A DNA stretch of 64,000 bases from Brachionus plicatilis (GCA_010279815.1 QEOQ01000206.1:1215628-1279627), one strand, 5' to 3'. Positions 45,942 to 59,395 are shown, counted from the stretch's first letter. Notes: generated from the sequence alone by a model not told the origin. Made by a program: numbers and translations.

Positions 45942-46350
45942 ACATTTTTTTTGTTGGTAAAAAATTAAAATTCTGTAAAGTGTAAATAAAAGTTATGATA
46001 ATTAATTGTTTATTAAAATTAATCAAAAACTGGAATTAAATCCAGTTTTTTTGTTTTTTTTTCAAAGCAAAGCTGATCAGTAAATCAAATTTAATTTTGT
46101 TTGCTCATTTTTTCATTGAAAAAAATGCGCAATTCAAATTTAATAGAATAAAATTTTACAATTTTATTTCCTAAAATTCATGATGATTAATTCCCACATA
46201 ATTTCTCAAGAGCAAAAAGATATTTTTTACTTTAAAAATTTCAAGAATTTTTCGCCTTAAAAATAGTTACACAACTTGTGATTTTCACCTCCTGATCAGC
46301 TTTTCTTTCGATATTTTACTAAAATTTTAAACTATGATTTTTACCAAAAG

Positions 46351-49300
46351 ATGACATTGATGGATAGTATTGGTTCTGAACTAATTTCCATTTTAGTTTT
46401 TTCACTGACCATTACTATTATCGCTTTGTCATGGTTTTCAACAAGTGTTCGAGAATTTCCATTTTCGGCTAATTTGTTGATAATCGAGAGAAGATCAAGA
46501 AGACTTTATACAACAAGTAATTTGAACGGAAATTTAAGGGGTAAATTTTTTATATCATTTAAGCTAATTAAACTTTATTCTTGTCTAATTTAAAATACTT
46601 ATTGTTGGTAAATATCACTAATAAATTAAGCTCAAATTTTTAAATAGAACTGGGACCATCATCTGTCAATGTAAAAGCCAATGTAAACATAACATTTTAT
46701 AAGAATAATTTTTTGAAAAGTCCGATGCTTTACCTTTAAAAGTTCAGAATATATAATTGATTGGGAATCATAAAAAAATCAAAACAGAGCTTAATTTTGT
46801 CAGGCATGTGATTTATTCTTTTTAAGTTTTTAATCAGATTTTTTTCTATTTTAATCTTTTTATATCAATAATAAAAAATAAATGGCAAAAAATTTTCGGA
46901 ATAATTAGATAAAATTGATTCACATAAAAAAGCTTGTTTAAATTGATAATCTTTTGTTCGATAGATACACTTGTATTTATTAGTTTTTAAAATGGCTTAA
47001 AACTCACTTTGTTTACAAAGATAGTAGGATAGAAATCCGAAGTGTTGGTCGGTTTTTTAATAATAAAGTATTTTTTTAAAAGTTCTCATTCGATTATTAA
47101 TTATTTGTTTATCTGTGCCGAGCTAAAGCTTCTTCAGATTAAAAAACAAGAAATTCAAATAAATCAGAAATTCAAATGGATTATAGATTTTATAAGTCAA
47201 AAAAGATTGAGACTAGAAAAAATCTACTGCATGATCTTCAAATTAATTTCAAAAAAATTTTCATGCTAAACATTCGATCATTTTTATTACGAAAACAGGT
47301 ATTCATCAAATGTAGATTAAATGCTTTTATTTAAAAAAAAAGCCCATACTTTGGATTTTCTAGTTTTAAAGTCAGTTTGAATGTCATTTTTAGATAATTT
47401 TTTAAAAGCGGGCATTTATAAATAATGATAAAAGTTTTCTTTACGATTAATTTATTTGTAAGACGCCTTTTTTTAAGTTTTACTCAAATTTTACTTACCT
47501 GTGAACCAGAGTTGGTCAAAAATTTAAGTTTTGACATGACTTTGAATTTTGACCAACTCTGCTGTGAACTAATTTTCAATTTTTTTGTGGGGCTTGAATT
47601 AATAAATAATAATTATAATAAAAATAATTATAACTAGTAAAATAGTTCTCTTTAAGTTTTCTTACACGAGCTTATATTAATATGATTACATTTCAGCTTG
47701 TGCCAATGGCTTTTAACCTCAAGGTTTCATTATTATTGAATAATCTAAAATTACAGAGAAAACTGGATAAAAGAAATTCGAATTTGCGCTTTTGAAAAAA
47801 TTTTCTTATATCAGACAATTTGTTAAAAATGAAAAAAATTTTCGGTCTAAGAAACTGTTAAAGGATAAATAGAGAAGTTTTGAGAAACTTTTTTGTAATC
47901 TAGATATTCGTCTACAAAATTAAGAGTTTGAATTCTTTTTTCTAAATTAATATCGGCCCTCTGATTGTTTGTTTTATCATTTTTATCACAGCCTTTTTAT
48001 CATTAGTAATTTTTAAAAAATTAATTTTTTTTTATAAACAACAAGTTTAACATTGAAAAAATTGTTATGTTTTTAAAAACCAATTTTATTAAATGCAATA
48101 AATTTTCTATAAAATTTATTAGTTGTATCCTAAAAAATAAACACTAAAAGTATAGAAAAAAGTTTTGACTTCTAAGGTTTAGCTTATTATAAGTGAAAAT
48201 TTCTTATACCAATATTTCTTATACGGTTTTCACTGTAAATAGGTTTTGAAACGATAATGGTATTATTTTAATTTTTTTTAATTAGAATTGTATTTTAATT
48301 TTTTATAAGAAATGGAAATTGAAAATCATTTTTTTCTCACTTTAAATATTGAGTTTTAAAAATTTATAGCAAATTTTTTTTAAAGTGCAATCTCAACAAA
48401 CTAATGCCGATACTTTAAATAACCAAGAAACCATAACCTTAAATTCAAACGCTAATTCTAATATAAATTCAATTATTGATGGTCAATCGACTTCAAATTC
48501 AAGTAGAAATAACTTTGAATTGGTGAACGAAATTGTAGAGCAGACTCTAGTTGAAAATCTGCTCGAAGGCAATTTTTACACAAGTCAAAATTTGAACTTA
48601 GAGATTCTTTCTCAGAATTCATTGGGAATAAACAGCGGAAATGGTCAGGCGTCTACGCTAATGAATAGAAACTCTGAAATTACATTAAAGTTCATTTTCT
48701 TTATTTAAAAAAAAAAAAATTCATCTTTATATTTCTAGTCAATCGGAAACCAGTCCATCGGAAAACACCTTACCTGGCTCCGACGAATTAATTAATATTC
48801 TGATTAAGTTTGTAAATGAGAAGGAAAAAAGAATCCAAGTTCGACAAAGTGATACAATTTTGCTTTTTAAAAAGTAAAATTTTAAAAAACTTATTAAAAA
48901 ATTTAATTTTAAAAGTGATTTAGGACCCATTTTAGCAATGAGCTTTCAAATAACAAAATAGTTCGGTTTATTTATCAAGGACAATTCCTTGAAGATAAAC
49001 AAACTTTTAAATCCTACAATATAAAAGATCAAACTACAATCCATTGTAACATTATATCCAAGCCAAATGATTCAAACCAAGCTTCACCAATTCAGTCAAG
49101 TGAAGAAACAGAAAATCGTGCACCTAATGATAACTCGGATCAGTCGAATCAACAAAGCCTAGAGTCAGAAACTTCGAATCAAAATAATGATTATGGACAA
49201 AACGTTTTGTTCAATATTGAGCTAAATCATTTTCTTTTACCAATGTTGGCAATTGTACTGGGAACTTGTTGGTACATACGACTAAATTTCAAACATTTAT

Positions 49301-49476
49301 TTTCTCCTTTGTCATCTCTTTTCCTGATTATTTTCACGTTTTTGTATGCCATCTTTTTAATAAATAATTTGCAATCATCATCGAACGTGCCAGTAAGTAC
49401 TATAACCGTGCGGAGAAGAATTGTGCGTTTAGATGATGAGTCCGAGCGAGCTCCTGCAAACCAGACTATTCATTAA
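46351..49476 (+). CDS. Transmembrane and ubiquitin-like domain protein (TMUB1/2-like)
   Basis: Four exons: 46351-46540, 48386-48689, 48739-48873 and 48924-49476, about 393 residues. The start MTLMDSIGSELISILVF is close to the start of vertebrate TMUB1 (MTLIEGVGDEVTVLF) and contains the first membrane helix. Exon 2 is an Asn/Ser-rich linker. Exons 3-4 hold the ubiquitin-like domain (ILIKFVNEKEKRIQVRQSDT, IVRFIYQGQFLEDKQTFKSY, IHCNI). After an acidic linker come two more helices (FLLPMLAIVLGTCWYI and LFLIIFTFLYAIFLI) near the C-terminus. TMUB proteins act at the ER membrane in degradation and trafficking. Exon 1 has an alternative donor at 46516/46517 in the same phase, which would drop eight codons; I prefer 46540. 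The 1.85-kb first intron contains a 55-bp MITE. AATAAA near 49500. Confidence 0.85.
47507..47561. mobile_element. Very short hAT-like MITE in the TMUB intron
   Basis: A 55-bp element starting CAGAGTTGGTCAAAA and ending TTTTGACCAACTCTG, flanked by the perfect 8-bp duplication CTGTGAAC (47499-47506 and 47562-47569). It can fold into a near-complete hairpin. CAGAGTTG ends are shared with the larger hAT-type MITEs at 5955 and 11919. Confidence 0.8.
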
Positions 49477-49954
49477 ATTAAATTGGTTCTTGCATTGTAA
49501 ATAAAGCTTAATTACCTGGCCTGTATAAAATTTTTTTCACGAATAGAAACATTTTTAACTAAATTATGACAAATTTTATTAAAATTAACCAGTTTTTAAT
49601 GTTGTTGAAAAATTTTGAAATAAAATAAAAAAAAATGCTTTTTTGATATTTAAATTAATGGCTTATATATTTTTTATAATAAAATTGAATAAAAATTTGA
49701 TTTAATTTCGAAAAATCCTTGTACTTAATAAATCGATAATTAAGTTTTTATTCGAAGAATAATAATTAAAATTTGACTGTGTAAAAAACATTTTTAACAG
49801 TTTCACTTAAAATATTTCAATTTAATTATCTGATAAGAAAAAATCTACCGAAGATAAAAATCAAATTAAAAACATTTTCGGTCCATTTATAAAAAAAAAA
49901 TTAATTTTAATCCAAAATTCATTTATTAATTAAAAAATTTCAATGTTTGAATCG

Positions 49955-50700
49955 AACTTTCAAAAATACTCTGTAATTGTGAAAAATGCGCAAATTTGGA
50001 ATTTGGAACCAGACTTAAATGATTCAAAAAATTTATCAGATGATGGAATTTATGAAAATTTAACTCAAGTTAAAGAAGGCATTTTGAAGTTGATGATCAA
50101 TTTAAAAAGTTTATCTTTGAATATTAAAATAAATCTTTGATTTGATTTAAATAATTGTAATTTAACATGCTTTGCATGCAATCTAGATTTAGAAAATAAA
50201 AAAAATTGAAAAAACATTTTCTCAATCCATTTGTAAAATCGATTTTTAATTTATTTAACTGTTTTTTTGTAAAGTTTTATTTTCATTTTATTACTTATTT
50301 GGAATTTATTATTTGAATATCTTTTTTAAATTTAATTGTGAATGCTAAATACAAATACTTTTGAAACTAAATACAAAAATTTTCAAATAAACTTTACAAA
50401 AAATCAGTTAATTTATTTAAATCTAAAAATCGATTATCAATGGATTGAGAAAATGTTTTTTCAATTTTTTTTATTTTCTAAATCTACATTGCATGTAAAG
50501 CATGCTACATTACAATTATTTAGATTAAATCAAAGATTAGTTTTAATATCCAAGGATAAACTTTTTGAATTAAAATGATTTTTTGAATTGATCATCAACT
50601 TCAAGATGCCGTTAAAGAAAGCTGTTACTTGATAGTTGTTATAGATTTTACAATCGTGTTTTGATAATTCTAGAGTATTTCAAGAAAATTTATTTAGTCG
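49955..50700. repeat. Long imperfect inverted repeat
   Basis: The left arm (about 49955-50272) and right arm (about 50405-50700) are inverted copies. Shared blocks include TTGAAGTTGATGATCAATT, TAAATAATTGTAAT, CATGCTTT-CATGCAAT and TGAAAAAACATTTTCTCAAT with CCATT following. The left arm has an open frame of 65 codons (KYSVIVKNAQIWNLEPDLN) whose counterpart in the right arm, minus strand, is broken by stops. Spacer about 130 bp. No target duplication identified. Confidence 0.6.
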
Positions 50701-52935
50701 ATAAAATTTACAATACAAATTTTATAATACAATTCAATAAAAAATTTATTATATTTCTTATTTTTGTTCAGAAATTTACTTTTTATATATTTTCTTTATT
50801 TTTAATTCCTTCTAATATCCATGACAGAAGTTCGAAATTTTTATTAGATGTCTTCGTAACCCAGTTTAGTTCAGGAAAATCTATTTAACATTTCAAACAA
50901 AAACGCGTTTTCAATTAAAAATTTTCTTCATTAGTTTTTTCTTGTAAGAAATAACTTTTTTCCTTTTTAAGATTTAAAAGTATCAATTGAAGCTAATTTT
51001 AAAAAAAATACTTTTCAATAGATGATGAAAATTTAACGTTAAATAGAAAAATACTTAAAAATATTTCAAAATTAAAAAGAGATATATTTTTATAACTTCA
51101 AGTATAAAATAAAATTTAAGATTTAAAAGAAATTTTGATAAATTGATTATATTCAACATAGACGAATGTAAACGATTCCTAAGATCGGTTTGGATCCAAC
51201 TGGCATAACTAAATATAGGTTTTCTGAATGAATAGAATATACTGTAACTTATCTTAGCTATTTATGTCATAGTTAGAGGCTCTTTAATAAAAAAAAATAA
51301 AAAATTTAGTATTTTAAGCTTGTTGTTAGTAGTTGACGCATCGAATGTAAATTTTTAGAATCATAAGTTTTCATTTTTTGATCGAAAGATTGGAAAAAGA
51401 GGCGGTTTTAGGCTTTAAGGCTCTTCTTGGAAGATATAGGTTCTTTTATTTCAACCTTATAACTTTTTAACTTTGCTTCTTTTATTCAAAATTTAATGGT
51501 TCTTTTTGGTTCTATTGGGTTCTCTAAAAAGAACCTAAAAGAATCGAAAACGAATTATCGGACTTATTTCATTTTGATTTTCGCGATCTGTTTGCAAATT
51601 ATCATTAGATTTTGTTGATGATTTAAAAACTGGAAGAATTTTAATTAAAATTGTTTGAAACATATGATTAAATACTTCAGAGTAATCCTATTTGAGTAAA
51701 TGAAAACAAAAAATTTTATCTCCATGGTTCCACTAGAAGAATTTTTCAGGTATTCGAAATTTTAATGATTTTTTTGAATTATATTATTGATTTTTAAGAA
51801 ATCGTTTAGTAGGATTCCCTATCCATATTAAAGAATGAGTAAACATAAAAAATTCGAAAAATTTTGAAAAGTAAAATTTTTTCTTCATCCATTACAACCA
51901 TTTCTAATGATTGTTTTTTATAAAAAAAAAACATGTCTAATTTTTAGAAATTATTTAGGTCAAATAAGCATCATTTTATTTTAAAGATTGATTTTAAAAT
52001 TATGACAAAATAATTACATTATTTTGGCATTTCTTAACTAAGAGCGATCAAATGACCGTGAATTCTACAACAACAAAACCTTTTTTTCATTATATATTTG
52101 GTTTTATTTTTATGATTGATTCTTCAAAAAGCTTGATTTTAAAATGTCATTTTAAGACAAAATTTTCTTGGTTTTTAAATCAAAAAATTTTTTTATTTAG
52201 TATTTTACTTTTTAGTTAATATTAAGTCTTAAGTTTTTTATGTCTTGATAGAAGCAAATCATTTATTATTTAAGATGTTTCTTTTACAATTTAGAAAAAA
52301 ATACAAGAATAAAATTTTAATTTATATTCAAATCCTTTTTTTATGAAAAGAGTTTAGTAAGAAATTAAAATAAAAAAAATATTTCAATTTGACCCAGCCA
52401 TAGTCGACAAAATTATGTAGTTTTTAAACTAATTTTTCTTTATTGAAAAGCATTATCCACCAAAAAAAAGCACTCTTTTAAAATCATAATTAATTTCAAT
52501 TGATTTTTTTCATTTTTCAGAAAGAAAATTTAAACTAAAGATTCCCATGAATTCAAATCATTAATTTTTTGATTTTTGAGATTATTTTAAAAAATTTTGC
52601 ATTTAATTTAAGTTTGTTTAAAGCAAATATTACACAGAGTTTTATATTTTTTTAATTTAAATAAATCTTTTAAGATTTGGTCTTTGAGTTTTTATTTAAG
52701 ACAAGGCTATTTATTAGTTTAAAATAATATCAAAAAATTTCGTAAAAACATGATGTTTTTTTTTCGAATAAAAAACTAAATTCAGCTTCTTGTCATTAAA
52801 AAAGACCTATCGTATTTCCAAACCCATTTTTTTTATATAAATAATTATTTTTTTATTCTAATTTGAACTTTAAAAAAGGTTCAAGTTTTTGCTAAAACAA
52901 CTTTTAAAATTTATTTATTCATAACTAAAGAAAAA
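50701..52935. other. AT-rich spacer upstream of the aquaporin gene
   Basis: No gene seen. A short GGTTCTTTTT/AAAAAGAACC hairpin pair lies at about 51498-51535, possibly a small repeat relic. Confidence 0.35.
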
Positions 52936-54094
52936 ATGTACAATCATAATTTGCCAAAACCAAAAGTCTACGAAGTAGACAAGACTATACGAAGCTTTCA
53001 AGAATTACGAAACATTAATGGCCAAAATTATCTGACGATTTCTGCTGCAGAAGGCCGTAAGCTTATGCAAAGGATTCCCGAGCCAGCTCCAGCTTCCATT
53101 GAGAGAGTTTTAGCTCGAGGACAAAAGGAAGTAGAAAAAACAGCTGACAATCCAGATTTTATTCTAATTGAATCAAAAGACTATGCCAAAAAACGAAGAA
53201 GATCTCTTAAAGGAAGCGATTTTTTTCTTGTTTTGATCGAGACAGCCAAATTGCAGCTTAAGTCATTGGGATTCTATCAAGCCATTTTGGCCGAATTCAT
53301 TGGAGTCTATATTTTAACTTTGATTGTGTGTGGCTTAGGACTGAGCTTTAAAAAAGATGAAATTGTTCCAAGTATAAATGGAGCACTAGGAGGTGGATTG
53401 ACATTAGCCACAATGGTTTGGTGCACAAATAGTGTTTCGGGAGGAAATTTAAATCCTGCAATAAGTATTGTGCTAGTCTTAACAAAAGATTTAGATTTAA
53501 TGAGGGGAATATTTTATGTAATTTTTCAACTATTAGGCGGCTTGGCTGGAGCAGCCACTCTAAATTCCTTGGTTCCGGAATATTCAAAAGAAAATCTTGG
53601 CCTTACTTTGGTAAATGAAAAAGTCGGATTATTCAAAGCTTTTGTAATCGAGACAGTCATCACATTTCTATTAGCTTTCACTATTTTTGCCTGTTTGGAC
53701 AAAAAAAGAAAAGATCTAGGTGGATCATTTCCTTTAGCAATTGGCTTGGCCGTAACATGCGGTGCTCTATTTGGGGTAAATGAAAATGTCTTTACAATTT
53801 GAACAATTTTCTATTTTCGTTTACAAAGGGTCCATATACTGGTGGAAGTATGAACCCAGCAAGAAGTTTTGGCCCAGCAGTTGTTCAAAATTTTTGGACA
53901 AATCATTGGGTAAAGATAATTTTAAAAAATTTACACTAGCATATAATGGTAAATTTGTAACAAAGGTTTATTGGATTGGGCCGATTACTGGCGCATTATT
54001 GGCAGCTTTTGTGTACAAATTTGTTTTAAAGCCAAAAGCGGCAGCTAAAGTAGATACATCTATAGAAAATTCCTTGAATGAAAATGAAAATTGA
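52936..54094 (+). CDS. Aquaporin (MIP family) with long N-terminal tail
   Basis: Three exons: 52936-53775, 53829-53909 and 53966-54094, giving 349 residues; introns of 53 and 56 bp, all phase 0. Both pore boxes are present: [10 protein letters not shown] (NPA at 173-175) and [14 protein letters not shown] (NPA at 289-291, followed by the conserved Arg). Between them is the [17 protein letters not shown] stretch typical of water-type aquaporins. About 115 residues precede the first membrane helix ([15 protein letters not shown]), much longer than usual; this tail is charged and ends in KKRRRS. Aligned to human AQP1, the aromatic/arginine filter positions Phe56, His180 and Cys189 are Gly, Ala and Gly here, Arg195 is kept. 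That suggests a wide pore passing more than water, which is inference. The C-terminus [11 protein letters not shown] is short and hydrophilic. Confidence 0.93.
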
Positions 54095-54341
54095 ATTATT
54101 TTTAATTGAAAATAATCTTTTAAAATATTGAAAAAGAAAAATGAATCATTTGTCAAGATTTTTTAAATTCAAGAACATATTCAAGACTAATGATTAATTA
54201 AAAAATTATTTAGGTAATAAATGTTCTTGATAAATCTTTTCATTTATTTTATTTTTTTCTTTTTCAAATTATAAAATATGTTAAAAATTTAATTTTTAAT
54301 TTTTTTCTGATTTTACCTCGAATATAATTTTAATAATAATG

Positions 54342-54397
54342 AGCTATGGCAAGCAGGCTTGCGAAGATGTCTTGCTATGAAGACATCTATGGTAGCT
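54342..54397 (-). other. LINE 3' three-way-junction element, copy 2
   Basis: Outer stem AGCTAT/GTAGCT (one wobble), hairpin A GCAAG/CTTGC, hairpin B AGATGTCTT/AAGACATCT (9 perfect pairs, loop GCTATG). A short (TAA) run at 54329-54340 adjoins it, as expected for a minus-strand LINE tail. No RT coding remains next to it. Confidence 0.65.
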
Positions 54398-54399
54398 AT

Positions 54400-56917
54400 A
54401 TGCACAAAAATCTAGTTACATATACAAATATTAATTAATATTAATAATCATATTAATTTTGGTTACAGTATATGTCAATCATAGAAATTTATCCTTAAAT
54501 TTCTATGTTTTTAAGTTTATAAATATTTAACTATCTGAAAAGTGTATTAAGAATTTGTTGTAAAATAAAAATTTTTTGATAAAAATTCAATTTATCTCTT
54601 TATTTTTTCAAGGATTTTAAATCAATAAATATTTTTGATCATTCACGTTATTTAAATTTTTTTTATCTTGTTTGAATTTTAATCGAAGATTCATCTATGT
54701 TCTTATTTTAAAATAAAAAAATTCAATTCTCTCAGTTAAAGGTACATATAAAATCAAAATTAGATAGAAGCTAATTATTTTTCAAAAATATACTAGATTG
54801 TACTAAATAAATAAATTTTATTTTAATAAATTATTTTTTTTTTAGGAAAAATTTAGAACCTAAATATTTGAATTAAAGGAAGGACTAAGCTTCATTCTAA
54901 CCTGCATGAGTATTTCCTTAAATATGTTTTAAACAAATAAATAAAATGGTTGAAAACTTTTTTAGATTTTTTTCAAATTAATATAGACAAAAGAATTTAA
55001 TTATTGATATTGAAAAGATTAGTGGCTAATCGGGCTTTTTTAAAATTTATTTATTGAGAACCTTTGCGTTGGTACTGCCAATACTTATCACTATTTTTAT
55101 AAAAAAAAACTAAAGATTTTAACACTTATTTAAATTTTTTTAATTTAATTTTACATTTTATTTATTTTTAATAATATTATTTTATTTTTAATATTTGTAT
55201 TTTTTTCATATTTTCTTGATATTTTTAATCTGATAAAAAAAAATTTTTTGTCGAAAAATGAAAAGTCCTATTAATCTTATTAGTCTAATACCTTTTTTAT
55301 ATTATTCATTTAACAATAACAATTCCGTAACAAAATTCACTTGGTGTGCTTTTTCAACAAAAATCTTTTTTGATGATAACAGTATCTAAGATCTCTTTAA
55401 ATAATACGAGACAAGATAAAGTTATCTTTATGTCAATTATAATTGAATTTTTTGCTTTTAAGATTTTAAACACAATTTCTTAGTCTGATAAAGTATGATC
55501 CCTTGAAAAAAGAAAACTAAAATAAATATTGAAAACCAAAAATGTTTTTTATTTTTATTTAGATCGTTTTTTTTCAAAGAGTTTTGTTTTTGATTGAAAT
55601 AATTAAACAGATTTTTTTAATCAACGAGTCTCTTTGAAAATCAAACAACAACAAAAAAATCTTTTTTCAAAACTGATAATTTTGGAAATGATTTAAATTA
55701 AGAAAAATAAATTTAAAACATTGCTTTTGTTTAAAAATTAAAAAAAAGTTCTAAAGTTCATAAACATTCTTAAATTCCTACATAACTAAATAAAGACTGA
55801 AAAATAAAATTAAATTAAAGAATTTTCTTTAACTTCTATTTATAAAAGAACAAATCTGGGAAAAAAATTTTAACTTTTAGCTTTATGATAAAGCTTTAAA
55901 TATAATTTTAATAATATTCTGGTTAAAATTTATTTAAAATCTGAAAGGAATGATCTTTGAATTAATTTTAAGACAGTTTTGAGCAGAATTACAAAAAAAT
56001 CTAGTGTAATTTTTAATTGAGTTCAATTGAATAGCCATTGAATAAAATAAAAAAAAATATGCTTATTATATTCAACAATACAACACTGATAAAGTTTTCT
56101 TTATTCAAGATAATCTCAAAAAAGCGCTTTCAGTGAGTTAAAGTTTATTTTAAGAATTAAGATAAAGAGTAGTTTTATTTGTTTTATAAGAGTAGCTCTA
56201 AGTAATTGATTTTTATTGTAATTTTTGTCGATAAAGCTGAATTTAATTTAGTATCCACAAAATAGCCAAAAATTCTATTTCGTTTTTATCTATCAATACA
56301 AGACTTAAAAATGATCATAAAAATATTTATAAATAGGATTACATTTTAGATTGAGATTAAAATTTTACTGAACTTTTGCAACTACAAACAAAAATCTAGT
56401 TATGAAACTTTTAATGCTATGAATTAAAGTTTTATCTTCATAAATTTTCAACTCATAATTTGAATAATTTAAAAATTCGTTCAAGATGAAATCTTAGAAA
56501 AAGAAAGTTCCAGTCGAAAAATCTAATTATAATATTTCTATTGTTTGCAAGCGTCGTTCATAAGAATAATAAATATTATCTAAAATAGCTCACTCAAAAA
56601 CTTGGCATTAAGCTTTTGAATGAGATAAGACTTTTTATTAGGCTAGGAAATTATAAAGCTTTTTTTTTAATTTATAACTTAAACAATCCAGAAATTAAAA
56701 ACCTGTTCAAAAATTTCTTATCAGAAAAATTGTATTTTTTTTCAAGTTTGTATATTTGAATAAATTTTTATCTTGGGTCTGTATTAAATTAACCATTCTA
56801 ATGGCTTGTTTATCTTTAGTTTTAGCAGAGATAAATTAAACATACTTTTTTTGTTGTATTTTTTTTTAATTTAAAAAAATTTAGAATCATTACTATTTAG
56901 AAAATCTTAAGACAAAA
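54400..56917. other. AT-rich intergenic stretch
   Basis: No coding frame, RNA gene or repeat end recognised; composition is homopolymer-rich throughout. Confidence 0.4.
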
Positions 56918-57390
56918 ATGAAATTGTTTATATCTGCTTTAATGTTTGTTGCATTGAGCTATGTTTTAGCCGAAGAAACCCAAGAATCTTCTCCAATAAA
57001 TTGCTACGTCTGTAACGAGCTTGAAGACAAATCTTGTGGAGATCAATTCAAACCAAAGGATGTTCATCGCCAACAATGTGTAAATGGAGAGAAATATTGT
57101 AGAAAAATTGTTCAAACAGGTAAAAATATTAAAATTGAATTAAAATTTATTTTTAAATCAATTTGACTTGGGTTTTTTAAGTGAATGATATCACAAGTGT
57201 CGTTCGTCAATGTGCGAAAGAAGTTTCTGAACAACACCCGGAAGACTGCTATAAAACTGCTGGCAAAGCTACTCAAACAGTTTGCACATGTCTTGGAAGC
57301 AATGAACCCTGCAACAATGGTCAAAAAATAAAATCCTCGATCTTGGGTTTTGCTATGTCAATAATTTTGTCAATTGTTTTACTCAATTAA
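56918..57390 (+). CDS. Ly6/uPAR-like, probably GPI-anchored small secreted protein
   Basis: Two exons, 56918-57119 and 57182-57390, 136 residues. The start MKLFISALMFVALSYVLAEE is a clear signal peptide. The mature part has ten cysteines beginning CYVC and ending CTCLGSNEPCNN, the arrangement of three-finger Ly6 domains with the C-terminal CN. The last ~20 residues (SSILGFAMSIILSIVLLN) are hydrophobic and lack a following charge, fitting a GPI-attachment signal. Such proteins in invertebrates (quiver/sleepless-like and relatives) modulate membrane receptors and channels or have septate-junction roles; which applies here cannot be told. If intron 1 is not spliced, a stop follows after about 15 codons. 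AATAAA near 57408. Confidence 0.85.
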
Positions 57391-59395
57391 ATTTGTTTTT
57401 TTACTAAAAAATAAACCTCAATTCAAGTTAATTACAATCATGTTAGGACAAAATCAATCTTTTGCAGTTTTTTTTATTTTTAATAGTCTCGACATTCAGT
57501 AACATGTATCTCATTTAATGGTTGAAGAATTATAGTTGAAAAATTAATTGTCTCTAATTTAATTATAGACTGTAGTTTACCGAATTTTCCAATATTTTCA
57601 TTCACAATAATCTTAATAAATTAATAAAATTTTCAACACAAGAAATTTTTTAATAATTTTTCATCAAACCCAAGTGAGATCAAAATTTTTCAAAAAAATT
57701 TATTTTAAAATTTTTGAAGCTGATCTCTTTGTAAAATCTCCTGAAAAAAAATAATAAAAATAAATAAGAGACTATAAGATCTTTATCATGAGTTTAGGCG
57801 TAAACAAAATACAGAAAAAAATTATTTAAAAAAGTAATCTCCATACTTAGCAATATTTTAGAAGTGAATAAATAAAAGCTTTGCCAAATTGATGCTGCAA
57901 CATTGCCAATAGAATAAAATTCTTATTGATTGCGTATATTTTAAAGAGACTTTTAGTTAATTTAGAAAATATTTTCAAGATCATTCACAATCAATCAAAG
58001 GTGAAAATTTTCAACAACCGATAACGATCTTCCAGTTGAATTTAGCTAAGATAAAGGTATTCTATCATGTGATAGCACCATTGAGCAGATCTGAAAAATG
58101 AACTCAAAAAATCCCAAACGTTGGTTGGCGATAGGTGCAAAATCAAAGACTAAAGAAAAACTGGGAGATTTGAGTCAAAAATGTTATTTTATATCTTCTT
58201 GAGACAAAGTAAGGTTGTTTCAATTTGATATTTAAATTAGAAAAAGGTTAGGTTTGTTTTTTTTTTGAATACTTATCCAGGTATGGCGGCAAAAAGCTAG
58301 CATTGTTCAGAAAAGGTCTAATATTATATTCAGATAAATAAAACTACGGCTAATTTTTGAATTTTATCTGTTTAAAATTTGTATTTTTTTTTATTCGTTT
58401 AACTAACTTCTTTAAAATCTTAAATTTCTTATCTAATTTTTCTTTCATGAGGGTTCATACGAAGGTTTTGAACCATTCGAACGTGCTATGAGGTCTACCC
58501 ATAAATTATATTTCTAATAATAAAAAAAAATAAATTTCTTATCACTGATTTGCAACTTGTATGAAATATTTGAAAAAATAAAAATAAACTACAATTTTTT
58601 TTAACATTTTTTAAAATGTTTAATAGTTCTCAATTTTAATAATCATTCTAATTTTTGCGATTAATATATTTTTTTTTAATTAAACGTTTTTAGAACACAA
58701 ATAAAATATCAATTCTTAATCAGATTTATCGAATAGATCAAAGCATTCTGTAATACACAAAATAAAAAATAAAATAAGATCAGTCAATTAATTTTTGATT
58801 AGATTTTTTAATTTTGTTTTTTTTTTCTATGCTCACTTAAATAGAGAACAATCTTTTGATTATTAAAAAATTATTCAAAAAATTATGGAATTCAAATTTT
58901 TTTTAAAAAACCATAAACAATAACTGGATATTGTTCTAACTGATTGAAAATAAAAGTGCAATTTTTTTGTTTTAAAAATGATTTATAATCAAATAATTTT
59001 TTCTATTATTAAAAAATTATTTTTTTTTAATTTTTAGCAAAAAATTCACCATAGAATAAACCAGACTTGATGATTTACTCTTATACTAATTTTGTGCATA
59101 AATTCCTGCAATTTTAATAATGTTCATTATTTCATAATATTCATTAAGCATATTTTAGATATTAACAAAGGTCTCTATACTTAAATTCAAGATTCAGCTT
59201 GTATCCAAAATCCAGATAGATAGGCTCTTAGATTAGCTTTTGGCAAAAAAATTATTTTGATGAAAAAAATGTTAAAAAAATCTTGTGATCATCATGCATA
59301 TTTTCGAGAAAAAATTATAATTTTTTATTTCTATTTATTTGTGTTTTAATGCAAAATTTTATAATTTAATCAATCTAGACTTGAAGAATTCCAAA
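57391..59395. other. AT-rich intergenic stretch
   Basis: 3' UTR of the Ly6-like gene at the start; a locally less AT-rich segment at about 58440-58500 has no coding frame. Nothing else recognised. Confidence 0.4.

Noticed and set aside
47042..47269. Frames inside the TMUB first intron as extra exons
   Set aside because: Composition is Lys/Ile/Phe-rich like random AT-rich DNA and the exon 1 to exon 2 joint is in phase without them.
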